The notes under the pieces were generated by a model, which was given only the letters and a program-made list of their open reading frames with translations, searched no databases and had not been told where the DNA came from. Both the position numbers and the translations under genes were made by a program. Shown one piece after another: positions 1 through 7,796 of a DNA stretch of 64,000 nt. Source of the stretch: an uncultured Bacilli bacterium (GTDB taxonomy: Bacteria > Bacillota_I > Bacilli_A > RF39 > UBA660); the NCBI GenBank assembly GCA_934086185.1, contig CAKOHW010000002.1, positions 1-64,000 of the forward strand. Direction: 5' to 3'. The stretch's first letter is position 1. Every line of letters starts with the position of its first letter.

Positions 1-24
1 AAGAAAAATACAGGTTGCTTTTGA

Positions 25-1185
25 GCAATTTTTAAAAAGACTTATGGGTATCACAAAAACAGGTCATACTGGTATGAAACAGAAATACCATTCGTTGAAG
101 CAGCTGAAATAGGTACTGAAAAAGTAATAAAAGATCACTCTACTATAGGTATAGTAGTTACTACTGATGGTTCAATTGGTACACTAGGCAGAAATGACTA
201 TATAGACGCAGAAGAAAAAGTAATAACTGAATTAAAATCAATTAATAAACCATTCATAGTAGTATTAAATAGTACTCATCCAAATAGCGATGCAACAATA
301 AATATTAAAAATGAATTAGAAAATAATTATAATGTACCTGTAATTCCAATGGACATTGAAAATATGAACGAAATAGATATGTATAATATATTACGTAATG
401 CATTATATGAATTTCCAATTACAGATGTATCAATAAATATACCAGAATGGATACATGTACTAGATAAAAAAGACCCTATAAAAGAAGAATATATATCAAA
501 AATAAAAGAATGTATAACTAACGTAGAAAAAGTAAAAGATGTAGATAATATGATTAATTATTTTAAAGATAGTGAATACATAACTGATGCTTATATATCA
601 AATGTAGATACCGGAAATGGTATAGTAACTCTTAACTTAAATAGTAATGAAGAATTATATAATGAAACTCTAAAAAATATTATTGGAGACGTAGAATTAT
701 CTAAAGCCGGACTATTAAAAATATTTTCTGATTATAGAAACAATAGAGAAGAAACAGAAAGTATAAAAAATGCTATTAAAATGGCTAAAAATACTGGATA
801 CGGTATAGTATACCCTAGTCTAAAAGATATGAAATTAGAAACACCAGAAATAATAAAACAAGGCTCACGTTATGGAGTTAAATTAAAAGCTGTAGCATCA
901 AGTATACATTTATTAAAAGTAGATGTAGAATCTTCATTCGAACCTATTATAGGCACAGAATTACAAAGTAAAGAATTAATTGATTATATTATGAAAGACT
1001 ACGAAACTGATCCATCAAATATTTGGAAAAGTGAAATATTTGGTAGAAGTTTAGACGAAATAGTAAAAGAAGGTATTCAAGCTAAATTATCTATGATGCC
1101 TGATGCTACAAGATATAAACTTGCCACTACAGCAACAAAAATAGTCAATAAAGGTTCTAATAACTTAATTGCAATCGTTATATAA
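25..1185 (+). CDS. spoIVA: Stage IV sporulation protein A (spore coat morphogenetic ATPase), 5'-truncated
   Basis: SpoIVA is the ATPase that polymerises on the forespore surface and anchors the coat. Recognisable homology starts near base 73 (WYETEIPFVEAAEIGT) and runs to the end, including DHSTIG.VVTTDG, the stretch around FGRSLDEIVKEGIQAKLS and the C-terminal NLIAIVI tail. The family is about 490 aa; the N-terminal Walker A GTPase-like part is absent. An in-frame TGA lies at 22-24, and bases 1-70 match no SpoIVA frame that I can read, so either the contig edge is faulty or the gene is interrupted. The first in-frame ATG is at 349, but homology clearly extends upstream of it. Identity is certain; integrity is unknown. 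Confidence 0.85.
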   Translation, partial: AIFKKTYGYHKNRSYWYETEIPFVEAAEIGTEKVIKDHSTIGIVVTTDGSIGTLGRNDYIDAEEKVITELKSINKPFIVVLNSTHPNSDATINIKNELENNYNVPVIPMDIENMNEIDMYNILRNALYEFPITDVSINIPEWIHVLDKKDPIKEEYISKIKECITNVEKVKDVDNMINYFKDSEYITDAYISNVDTGNGIVTLNLNSNEELYNETLKNIIGDVELSKAGLLKIFSDYRNNREETESIKNAIKMAKNTGYGIVYPSLKDMKLETPEIIKQGSRYGVKLKAVASSIHLLKVDVESSFEPIIGTELQSKELIDYIMKDYETDPSNIWKSEIFGRSLDEIVKEGIQAKLSMMPDATRYKLATTATKIVNKGSNNLIAIVI

Positions 1186-1206
1186 ACCCTTAATGGGTTT
1201 TTTATT
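1184..1206 (+). terminator. Rho-independent terminator of spoIVA
   Basis: The arms AAACCC and GGGTTT enclose a 5-nt loop and are followed directly by a T-rich run. The hairpin overlaps the spoIVA stop codon, separating it from rnr. Confidence 0.8.
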
Positions 1207-1265
1207 TGGTAACTTTTACATTTACAAAAATATATAAATTGTAGTATATTATTCTTGGAGGGTTT

Positions 1266-3380
1266 ATGGAAGAAGAAATATATAATATAATAAAAAAACA
1301 TAATTGCAATAAAGAAAAATTAATAAAACTAACTAATCTAAGTGAGAATTTTATAGATACAATTTTAAATAAATTACTTAATGAACAAAAAATCTTTATA
1401 AATACAAAAAATAAATATGAAATAATAAAACCGGAATATATTATAGGAACGATAGATAAATGTTCTAAAGAAAAGAACTTTGTTAAAATCAATAATCATA
1501 AAATAATTATACCTCCCGAAGAACTACACACTGCTTTAAAAAATGATTTAGTCGTAATCGTACCAACATACGAAAATTTTGGTTCTGTACGTGGAATAAT
1601 TAAAAGAAAAAATAATAAACTTGTATGTGAAGTAAAAGAACATAATAATAAACTTATACTTGTACCATTTAATGGTAATTGTGAAATAAATATTATAGTA
1701 AGTAATAAAAAATTATTAAAAGATTTTATTATAGGTGACAGATGTTTTATAGAATTAAATACTAATTCAGATGATGATAATACCATTATCGCTCATAACA
1801 TCACTAAAATTGGACATTTTAACGATAAAATGAATGATGAAATAGCTATTGCTATTAGCAAAGATTTTGATATTGATTTTAATGATACAACAAAAGAAGA
1901 AATAAAAAGTATTAATAAAGAAGTAACTGCCGAAGATAAAGTTAATAGAATTGATTTAACAAAAGATACTATATTTACAATAGATTCAATTCACACAAAA
2001 GATATGGATGATGCTATATCTATAAAAAAATTATATAACGGTAATTATATATTAGGAGTTCATATAGCAGATGTAGCACACTATTTAAAACCAAATATGT
2101 CTACATTCAAAGAAGCTTTAAAAAGAGGAACTAGTTTATACTTAGGTGAAACTGTAATACCTATGATTCCTAGTGAATTATCTAATGGTATTTGTTCTTT
2201 AAATGAAGGTGTAGAAAGACTTACAAAAAGTTGTATAATTGAAATAAATCAAAAAGGAAAAATTATTAATTCTAAAATCGTTGATTCAGTGATTATTTCA
2301 AAAAAGAAAATGGCTTATGAAGAATTAAATGAAATATTTAAAAACAATGAATACACTGAAGAGTATTTAGGATTTAAAGAAGATTTAAATTTAATGAGAG
2401 AATTATCAAATATAATTACACGAAATAAAAATAAACAAGGAAATTTAGACTTCGAATCCAACGATATTTACGTTGAAAAAGATATATTTAACAACGATAA
2501 AATAACCGGATTTAATACTAGAGAACCAAAAGAAGCAGAAAAAATAATTGAAAATTTTATGATATTAGCAAATGAAACAGTAGCAACCCATTTTTACTGG
2601 AAAAACATACCCTTTATATACAGAGTACATAATAGTCCTGATGAATTAAAAGTTGAAAATACTGTTGACTTAATAAAAAAACTAAATTATAAATTAGTAA
2701 AAATACAAAATGCATATGGACAAAAAGCTTTACAAAAAATTTTAAATGACTTTAAAGGTACAGAAGAATATTCTATTATTTCTAATCTATTATTACGTAG
2801 CATGTCAAAAGCAAAGTACTCAACAGATAACATAGGCCATTATGCATTAGCCTTAGATAATTATTGTCATTTTACTTCTCCTATAAGAAGATTCCCAGAT
2901 CTTGCAGTACATACATTAATAAACATGTTTATTAACAATGATAATAAATATAATAATTCTGCTGAAAGCCTTCTTGAAATATTAAATGAAATTGCAAATC
3001 ATTCGAGTTACAAAGAAAGACAAGCAGATGAAGCAGAAAATGATTATATTAAATTAAAAATGGCTGAATATATTAGTGAGCACATAGATGAGGAATTTTA
3101 TGGATATATTCTAGATATTGATAAAGATAAAGTCTATATAAAATTAGACAATAATATAAAAGGAATTATTGATTATAATAGTGATTTCTTAAAATCATTC
3201 ACAATTGATTCTTACAATAAAGAATTATATTGCAATTATAGTAAACAAAAAATAAAATTAGGAACAAAATTAATTTTACAAGTATCTAAAGTAGACATAC
3301 CACAAAAAGAAATATACTTTAATGTTAAAAAAATAATTAAAAATAATGATGATATAAAAAAATTAGAATATAAAAAATAA
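1266..3380 (+). CDS. rnr: Ribonuclease R (3'-5' exoribonuclease, RNB family)
   Basis: RNase R degrades structured RNA 3' to 5' hydrolytically, acting in rRNA, tmRNA and mRNA turnover. The 704-aa protein has an N-terminal winged-helix/cold-shock region, then an RNB domain beginning near residue 235 with the metal-binding motif IDSIHTKDMDDA, and HFTSPIRRFPDLAVH near residue 535, the classic RNB signature. An S1 domain occupies roughly residues 605-690. Length fits RNase R of Bacillota, though the basic C-terminal tail is short. The start follows TTGGAGGG at a good distance. The usual partner genes (secG, smpB) are not adjacent. High confidence. Confidence 0.95.
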   Translation: MEEEIYNIIKKHNCNKEKLIKLTNLSENFIDTILNKLLNEQKIFINTKNKYEIIKPEYIIGTIDKCSKEKNFVKINNHKIIIPPEELHTALKNDLVVIVPTYENFGSVRGIIKRKNNKLVCEVKEHNNKLILVPFNGNCEINIIVSNKKLLKDFIIGDRCFIELNTNSDDDNTIIAHNITKIGHFNDKMNDEIAIAISKDFDIDFNDTTKEEIKSINKEVTAEDKVNRIDLTKDTIFTIDSIHTKDMDDAISIKKLYNGNYILGVHIADVAHYLKPNMSTFKEALKRGTSLYLGETVIPMIPSELSNGICSLNEGVERLTKSCIIEINQKGKIINSKIVDSVIISKKKMAYEELNEIFKNNEYTEEYLGFKEDLNLMRELSNIITRNKNKQGNLDFESNDIYVEKDIFNNDKITGFNTREPKEAEKIIENFMILANETVATHFYWKNIPFIYRVHNSPDELKVENTVDLIKKLNYKLVKIQNAYGQKALQKILNDFKGTEEYSIISNLLLRSMSKAKYSTDNIGHYALALDNYCHFTSPIRRFPDLAVHTLINMFINNDNKYNNSAESLLEILNEIANHSSYKERQADEAENDYIKLKMAEYISEHIDEEFYGYILDIDKDKVYIKLDNNIKGIIDYNSDFLKSFTIDSYNKELYCNYSKQKIKLGTKLILQVSKVDIPQKEIYFNVKKIIKNNDDIKKLEYKK

Positions 3381-3481
3381 TTTTTTAAACCAATAAAAAT
3401 AGCAAAACGTAATTAAAATACTTAATTTCTTATTTATCTTTTCTAAAATTTATATTATACTTAATATGTAAGAGGGATATT

Positions 3482-3535
3482 ATGACAAAATATATTTTAA
3501 TTACAACTAATACTTATGAAATTAAAAACTACTAA
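3482..3535 (+). CDS. Putative 17-aa leader peptide of pyrH
   Basis: The ORF MTKYILITTNTYEIKNY follows AGAGGGA at normal spacing. Its last codons and stop (AAA AAC TAC TAA) form the 5' arm of a terminator-like hairpin that ends just before the pyrH ribosome site. That geometry, in which a ribosome reaching the stop would cover the hairpin arm, is the hallmark of translation-coupled attenuation as in enterobacterial pyrBI. Thr, Tyr and Ile are frequent, but no single amino acid dominates, so UTP-dependent polymerase pausing is a likelier signal than charged-tRNA level (inference). Confidence 0.55.
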   Translation: MTKYILITTNTYEIKNY

Positions 3536-3564
3536 GGAAAATTTTTTCCATTAGTAGTTTTTTT
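3524..3564 (+). terminator. Attenuator hairpin upstream of pyrH
   Basis: AAAAACTACTAA (3524-3535) pairs with TTAGTAGTTTTT (from 3551). An inner GGAA/TTCC extension closes the stem, and seven Ts end it at 3564, only 14 nt before the pyrH ATG. As a factor-independent terminator it would cut off pyrH unless its formation is prevented. Confidence 0.7.
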
Positions 3565-3578
3565 ATGAAGGAGGATTT

Positions 3579-4277
3579 ATGAAATATAATAAAGTATTAT
3601 TAAAATTAAGTGGCGAAGCTTTAGCAGGTTCTAGCAAAACAGGAATAAATTTTGATAGAGTTTTAGAGTTTGCAAATGAAATTAGTGAAGTTGCAAAAAT
3701 GGGAACTAGCGTCGGAATAGTCGTTGGGGGTGGAAACTTTTGGAGAGGAAGAGCAAATAAACATATGGATAGATGTACAGCAGATCATATTGGAATGCTC
3801 GCAACAACAATGAATGCTCTAGCATTACAAGATGCTCTAAGACAAATTGGTTGTGAATCACGTGTACAAACAGGAATAGAAATGAGACAAATCGCAGAAT
3901 TTTATATAAAAAATCGTGCTACAAGACATATGGAAAAAGGAAGAGTTGTAATTTTTGGATGTGGAACAGGTAGTCCATTCTTCTCTACCGATACTGCTGC
4001 AGCACTGAGAGCAGCAGAAATAAATGCAGAAGCTGTATTAAAAGCAACAAATGTTGATGGAATATATGATAAAGACCCTAATAAATATGAAGATGCAAAA
4101 AAAATTAAAAAAATAGAATACATAGATGTATTAAATAAAAAATTAAACGTAATGGATTCTACAGCAACTACATTATGTATGGATAATAACATACCAATAA
4201 TAGTATTTGATATAAATAAAAAAGGAAACTTAAAAAAAGTTATAGAAGGAAAAAACATTGGTACTATTGTTTCATAG
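3579..4277 (+). CDS. pyrH: UMP kinase
   Basis: PyrH phosphorylates UMP to UDP with ATP in pyrimidine nucleotide synthesis and is a cytosolic homohexamer. The 232-aa protein has the amino-acid-kinase fold signatures LKLSGEAL at the N-terminus, VVGGGNFWRG near residue 50, GTGSPFFSTDTAAALRA in the middle and KATNVDGIYDKDP near residue 160. Length is typical. A GAAGGAGG site precedes the ATG. In most Bacillota pyrH sits in rpsB-tsf-pyrH-frr; here it stands alone between two terminators behind its own leader, so it is probably controlled individually. Confidence 0.96.
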   Translation: MKYNKVLLKLSGEALAGSSKTGINFDRVLEFANEISEVAKMGTSVGIVVGGGNFWRGRANKHMDRCTADHIGMLATTMNALALQDALRQIGCESRVQTGIEMRQIAEFYIKNRATRHMEKGRVVIFGCGTGSPFFSTDTAAALRAAEINAEAVLKATNVDGIYDKDPNKYEDAKKIKKIEYIDVLNKKLNVMDSTATTLCMDNNIPIIVFDINKKGNLKKVIEGKNIGTIVS

Positions 4278-4282
4278 AAAAA

Positions 4283-4304
4283 AACCAGCAAACGCTGGTT
4301 CTTT
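4283..4304. terminator. Bidirectional terminator between convergent pyrH and the sortase operon
   Basis: AACCAGC AAAC GCTGGTT is a strong 7-bp stem. The minus strand follows it with seven Ts and the plus strand with CTTTT, so it can stop transcription from both sides. Confidence 0.85.
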
Positions 4305-4308
4305 TAAT

Positions 4309-4905
4309 TTATTCATAATAATCTTCACGTATTTTAGGCATTTCTATTTTAGTTTCTAAAAAAGATGATACTATATATACAAGTAAATTCATTATTATCC
4401 ATAACATAAATATAATTCCAGTTAATTGAAATAGACTTAATAATAAATCGTTTTCATATATACTAGTTATTGTATTTAAATCTACAGTAATACCATTCAT
4501 CGCAACAACATTAACTATAAACAAACACTCTATAATTAAACCTATCCATAAATTAATATTCTTTAATACTTTATTACACTTTCTAAAAGAAACAATTTCT
4601 ATAATAACGGTAATTAATATCATACTAAAATATTCTATTATAGATGGAAAATAAGCAAGTCTAAATACATTAGATATATAAACATCAACAATATTTATAA
4701 ATGGTTTATAATAACTCAAAAGTATAAAACCAACCATTAATAATATTATTACTAAATATAGTATTTTAGTTTCTTTTTTATTCTTACCATACATTAAATC
4801 CATTACAATAACTAATATTAATAATAATATTAAACCTATAAATGAATTATCAGATAAAAATTTATATACTAAACTTATTTTATTAATTAAAGTTGTATCA
4901 ACCAT
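4309..4905 (-). CDS. Multi-pass membrane protein of the sortase operon, unknown function
   Basis: I do not recognise a family. The 198-aa protein has about five hydrophobic segments: LIGLILLLILVIVM region, two between residues 45 and 110, and two in the C-terminal half, followed by a short charged tail. It starts 16 nt after the sortase stop on the same strand and ends at the bidirectional terminator, so it is the last gene of a three-gene unit with the surface protein and sortase. A role in anchoring or secreting that surface protein is plausible but rests only on context. Confidence 0.7.
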   Translation of the reverse strand: MVDTTLINKISLVYKFLSDNSFIGLILLLILVIVMDLMYGKNKKETKILYLVIILLMVGFILLSYYKPFINIVDVYISNVFRLAYFPSIIEYFSMILITVIIEIVSFRKCNKVLKNINLWIGLIIECLFIVNVVAMNGITVDLNTITSIYENDLLLSLFQLTGIIFMLWIIMNLLVYIVSSFLETKIEMPKIREDYYE

Positions 4906-4921
4906 TTTATCACTTCCCTTT

Positions 4922-5566
4922 TTATTCTTTACTTATAAGTTCTAAAGTATATATAGTTTGACTAGTTTTATTATCTTTAGTACAAGTTATTAAAGTTAAT
5001 GTAGATTTATCTTTTAACGTTTTTATTTCTGCTTTACCAGTCTTTTCAATATTATATATATTAATTATCTTATAAGTATATGTTACATTGTTATAATCAA
5101 TGTACGCTAAATCCCCTATATTAAGTAAATATAATTTATTAAAATATGATACAGATGAATTACCAGAATGCCCTGCAATTATAACATTACCATTTTCTTT
5201 ATCCGGATAATCACTACTACTCAATATTTGTATATTTCTATTAACATTATTATATTTACTATTTTTTTCTGTAAATCCCTTTTTAAAATTTATATTAGGT
5301 ATTCTTAAATATCCGATATACACCATATCACTTAAACTATTATCAAATTTATACCCAGTATCTTCAACACCATCATCCTGATTATTCTCTTCATTATCTT
5401 CTATTTCATCTACTTCTTCATCTATTTCAACTACTTTATTATAATATAGTTCATTCATATAATCATAAACTTCTATTTTTTTAGATTTAAAATATTCAGA
5501 AGCAAATATAAATATACCTATAAATAATATTATAAAACTAAATATTATTTTTTGATTTCTTGACAT
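4922..5566 (-). CDS. Sortase family transpeptidase
   Basis: Sortases cleave C-terminal sorting signals and attach proteins covalently to peptidoglycan or to one another. The 214-aa protein has an N-terminal membrane anchor (IIFSFIILFIGIFIFA), an acidic linker rich in Glu and Asp, and the catalytic core with His in VIIAGHSGNSS and Cys in TLITCTKDN. The third catalytic residue, an Arg a few positions after the Cys in classical sortases, is not visible: the stretch reads TSQTIYTLEL with Gln in its place. The start codon lies inside the 3' end of the surface-protein gene (29-nt overlap), implying translational coupling to its probable substrate. Confidence 0.88.
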   Translation of the reverse strand: MSRNQKIIFSFIILFIGIFIFASEYFKSKKIEVYDYMNELYYNKVVEIDEEVDEIEDNEENNQDDGVEDTGYKFDNSLSDMVYIGYLRIPNINFKKGFTEKNSKYNNVNRNIQILSSSDYPDKENGNVIIAGHSGNSSVSYFNKLYLLNIGDLAYIDYNNVTYTYKIINIYNIEKTGKAEIKTLKDKSTLTLITCTKDNKTSQTIYTLELISKE

Positions 5567-7277
5567 TTCTATAAACTAAATATGTACCAGATCCTAATAT
5601 AATAGCACCTAATATATATTTTAGTGTTGAAGATAAATCTGTAATTGGACAGTCAATAACATTACTTAACCAATCAACTTTAACATCTACATTAACATCA
5701 TTAGTAATTTCTATATCATTTATATCTAATACATTACCATTTTCATCATAATAAACATTACATACTTTATCACATTTATTATCACGACAAACACATGAAT
5801 TATCATAATCATTATTATTATTTTTATTATCTTCTATTACATCATTATAATCATTATTTTTATTTAATGTAATACTATTACTTCTAATATATGAATTATC
5901 ATATTTTACATATAAATAACCATTTTCTATTTTAAAATATAACTTATTTAAAGTACCCTTACTATCAATAATGTAATAGTTACCATTAGTTAAATTTATA
6001 CTATAATTAGTATTACTACTTTTAAATGAATGAACTAAACTACCATTTATATTATATATTTTAATATAATTATTACTATCATTTAAATCATTCTTAATTG
6101 TATATTCATTATAATAATTATTGTTATTATTATTGTTATTATTACTTCCAGTAGTATCTATCGTATATTCTTGTACTTCATTTGAATCATAAACAGTTAT
6201 AACTGTTTTTTCTGGAATAGTATATCTAGTATTACTATTTCTTTTTACAATAGTATAAACACCAGGACTTAACACATCATTTAATGAAATATAAGTATTT
6301 GTTGTAGTAAATGAATGAATTAAATTACTATTCGAACAAGAAGTTTTAGAACAATTACCATCATAAATATTAAAACTTATACCACTTATATAATCTCTAT
6401 TGTCATCTAAAACTTTAATTCTTACCTTAGTATTTTCTATATTATTAAATACCACAGGTAAACTAGCTTCTACTTTATTAGATGAACTTGAATATGTTCT
6501 ACCATATATTGCTTCATTAACTCCATAATTTGAATATTTATATACAGAATAATTATAATCATTACCTGTTATATAAACTTCAAAATCAGTTCTTGTATAA
6601 CTATTTAAACTACTTGATGGAATACTAATTCTAAATGAACCACTACCATTAGCTCTTACAGTATTATCAATTATTGATGCACTACTTGGTGCATTATATA
6701 ATCTAACACTTGGAGTTGAACCTAAATTATTAGTTTCAACTTCAATAGTGTTTGAATAATAATAATTACCATTTCTAGTAAAAGTTACATCAGTAGTAAC
6801 AAACTTAATACTATTTAAATTACTACTATTCTTAGCATTATTAACTAATTTATTAATGTAATAACATACAGTATCACCACTAGTATGACTTGATATATAA
6901 TTCTTTAAACTAGAACTAATATTAGTATCATTACCATTTAAATAATCTTGATACCATAATATTGCAACTTGAGCAATATAATAATTTTTTGATGAATTAT
7001 TAGTTACATTGCTATTATTAACAATATAAGTAAATCCATTATTTGCTAAAATTGGATCACTTAAATACGTTGTAGAACCAAAGTATGTTCCACTATTTAG
7101 AACATATAAATTATATCCACTAGCAGTTGTGTAATAAACAGGTAAACCATTTATATATTCGTATTTAGTACCATTTGTATATGCACTAATACTATTTGAA
7201 TAACTTGCTGCACTTACACTAGTTGTAAAGCTTAATAATAAAATTAAACTCATTAAAATCTTAGAAAACTTTTTCAT
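5538..7277 (-). CDS. Secreted surface protein with degenerate thioester-like domain and Cna-B-like domain; probable sortase substrate
   Basis: The 579-aa protein begins with a signal peptide (KILMSLILLLSFTTSVSAA). Residues about 45-150 resemble a thioester adhesin (TED/TQXA) domain, with the Gln-containing segment YYIAQVAILWYQDY; the position where such domains carry Cys (YC.D/YCLN) reads YVLNSG, so a Cys-Gln thioester cannot form there. A prealbumin-like (Cna-B) domain follows (KVRIKVLDDN to TVITVYD), then nine Asn in a row. The C-terminus has the look of a sorting signal: CPITDLSS, a hydrophobic helix, then KKSKNN. It overlaps and precedes the sortase gene. A good promoter lies upstream at 7309-7336. 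Confidence 0.78.
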   Translation of the reverse strand: MKKFSKILMSLILLLSFTTSVSAASYSNSISAYTNGTKYEYINGLPVYYTTASGYNLYVLNSGTYFGSTTYLSDPILANNGFTYIVNNSNVTNNSSKNYYIAQVAILWYQDYLNGNDTNISSSLKNYISSHTSGDTVCYYINKLVNNAKNSSNLNSIKFVTTDVTFTRNGNYYYSNTIEVETNNLGSTPSVRLYNAPSSASIIDNTVRANGSGSFRISIPSSSLNSYTRTDFEVYITGNDYNYSVYKYSNYGVNEAIYGRTYSSSSNKVEASLPVVFNNIENTKVRIKVLDDNRDYISGISFNIYDGNCSKTSCSNSNLIHSFTTTNTYISLNDVLSPGVYTIVKRNSNTRYTIPEKTVITVYDSNEVQEYTIDTTGSNNNNNNNNNYYNEYTIKNDLNDSNNYIKIYNINGSLVHSFKSSNTNYSINLTNGNYYIIDSKGTLNKLYFKIENGYLYVKYDNSYIRSNSITLNKNNDYNDVIEDNKNNNNDYDNSCVCRDNKCDKVCNVYYDENGNVLDINDIEITNDVNVDVKVDWLSNVIDCPITDLSSTLKYILGAIILGSGTYLVYRNVKKSKNNI

Positions 7278-7308
7278 ATTTCCATACCTCTCCCTTTATT
7301 TGGCTTCT

Positions 7309-7336
7309 ATTATACACAATTTTTTCAAAAATGCAA
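7309..7336 (-). promoter_or_regulatory. Sigma-A-type promoter of the surface protein-sortase operon
   Basis: Read on the minus strand, TTGCAT and a consensus TATAAT are separated by 16 bp. A GGGAGAGG ribosome site and ATG follow about 30 nt later. Confidence 0.7.
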
Positions 7337-7796
7337 GTATTATCAAATAATTCATAATTTTGGTAAAATATATGAAATTTATTATTGACAGTATAAAAAC
7401 ATTTAATTAAACTTTTCTATCATATAATCAAAGTATATCCATTCAATGCTAAATCATTTTAATATCTAATTTTAAATATTGTTTTATTTCAAATGCTATT
7501 AATTTTTATTTTTACCATACATTAGAATTACGCTTACGTTATTGTTTAATATATATTATCCTCACTAAACTAAGTTTATATTCTAACATCACACTAAAAA
7601 ATTCTGTTAATCAAAATCAAAACAGAATTTTATTTTAAAACACCAACAATATATATTATCAAAAAACAAAAAAGGTTTTAAAAATATATATTAAATAAAA
7701 TACAAAAACGTAAAATTATATTTATATTTCTAGACTTAAACAAATTTTAGTATATTACATTCAACAAAATATTTCAAATCATAAATTTTTTATTTT
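7337..7796. other. AT-rich intergenic region between helD and the surface-protein operon
   Basis: No ORF with a ribosome site is visible on either strand. It holds one hairpin terminator (7596-7631) and, on the plus strand, TTGACA at about 7385 with TAAACT 17 bp downstream, which could drive a short noncoding RNA of about 200 nt ending at that hairpin. That transcript is speculative. Confidence 0.4.
7596..7631. terminator. Hairpin terminator downstream of helD
   Basis: AAAATTCTGTT and AACAGAATTTT form an 11-bp stem with a 13-nt loop. T-runs follow on both strands, better on the minus strand, so it most likely ends helD transcription about 165 nt after the stop. Confidence 0.7.

Noticed and set aside
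3902..4291. 129-codon minus-strand ORF antisense to pyrH
   Set aside because: It lies wholly opposite a confirmed pyrH and has no ribosome site; a shadow frame.
7385..7632. Noncoding RNA between a plus-strand TTGACA and the 7596-7631 hairpin
   Set aside because: The -10 is poor and the hairpin is better explained as the helD terminator; kept only as a remark in the intergenic entry.
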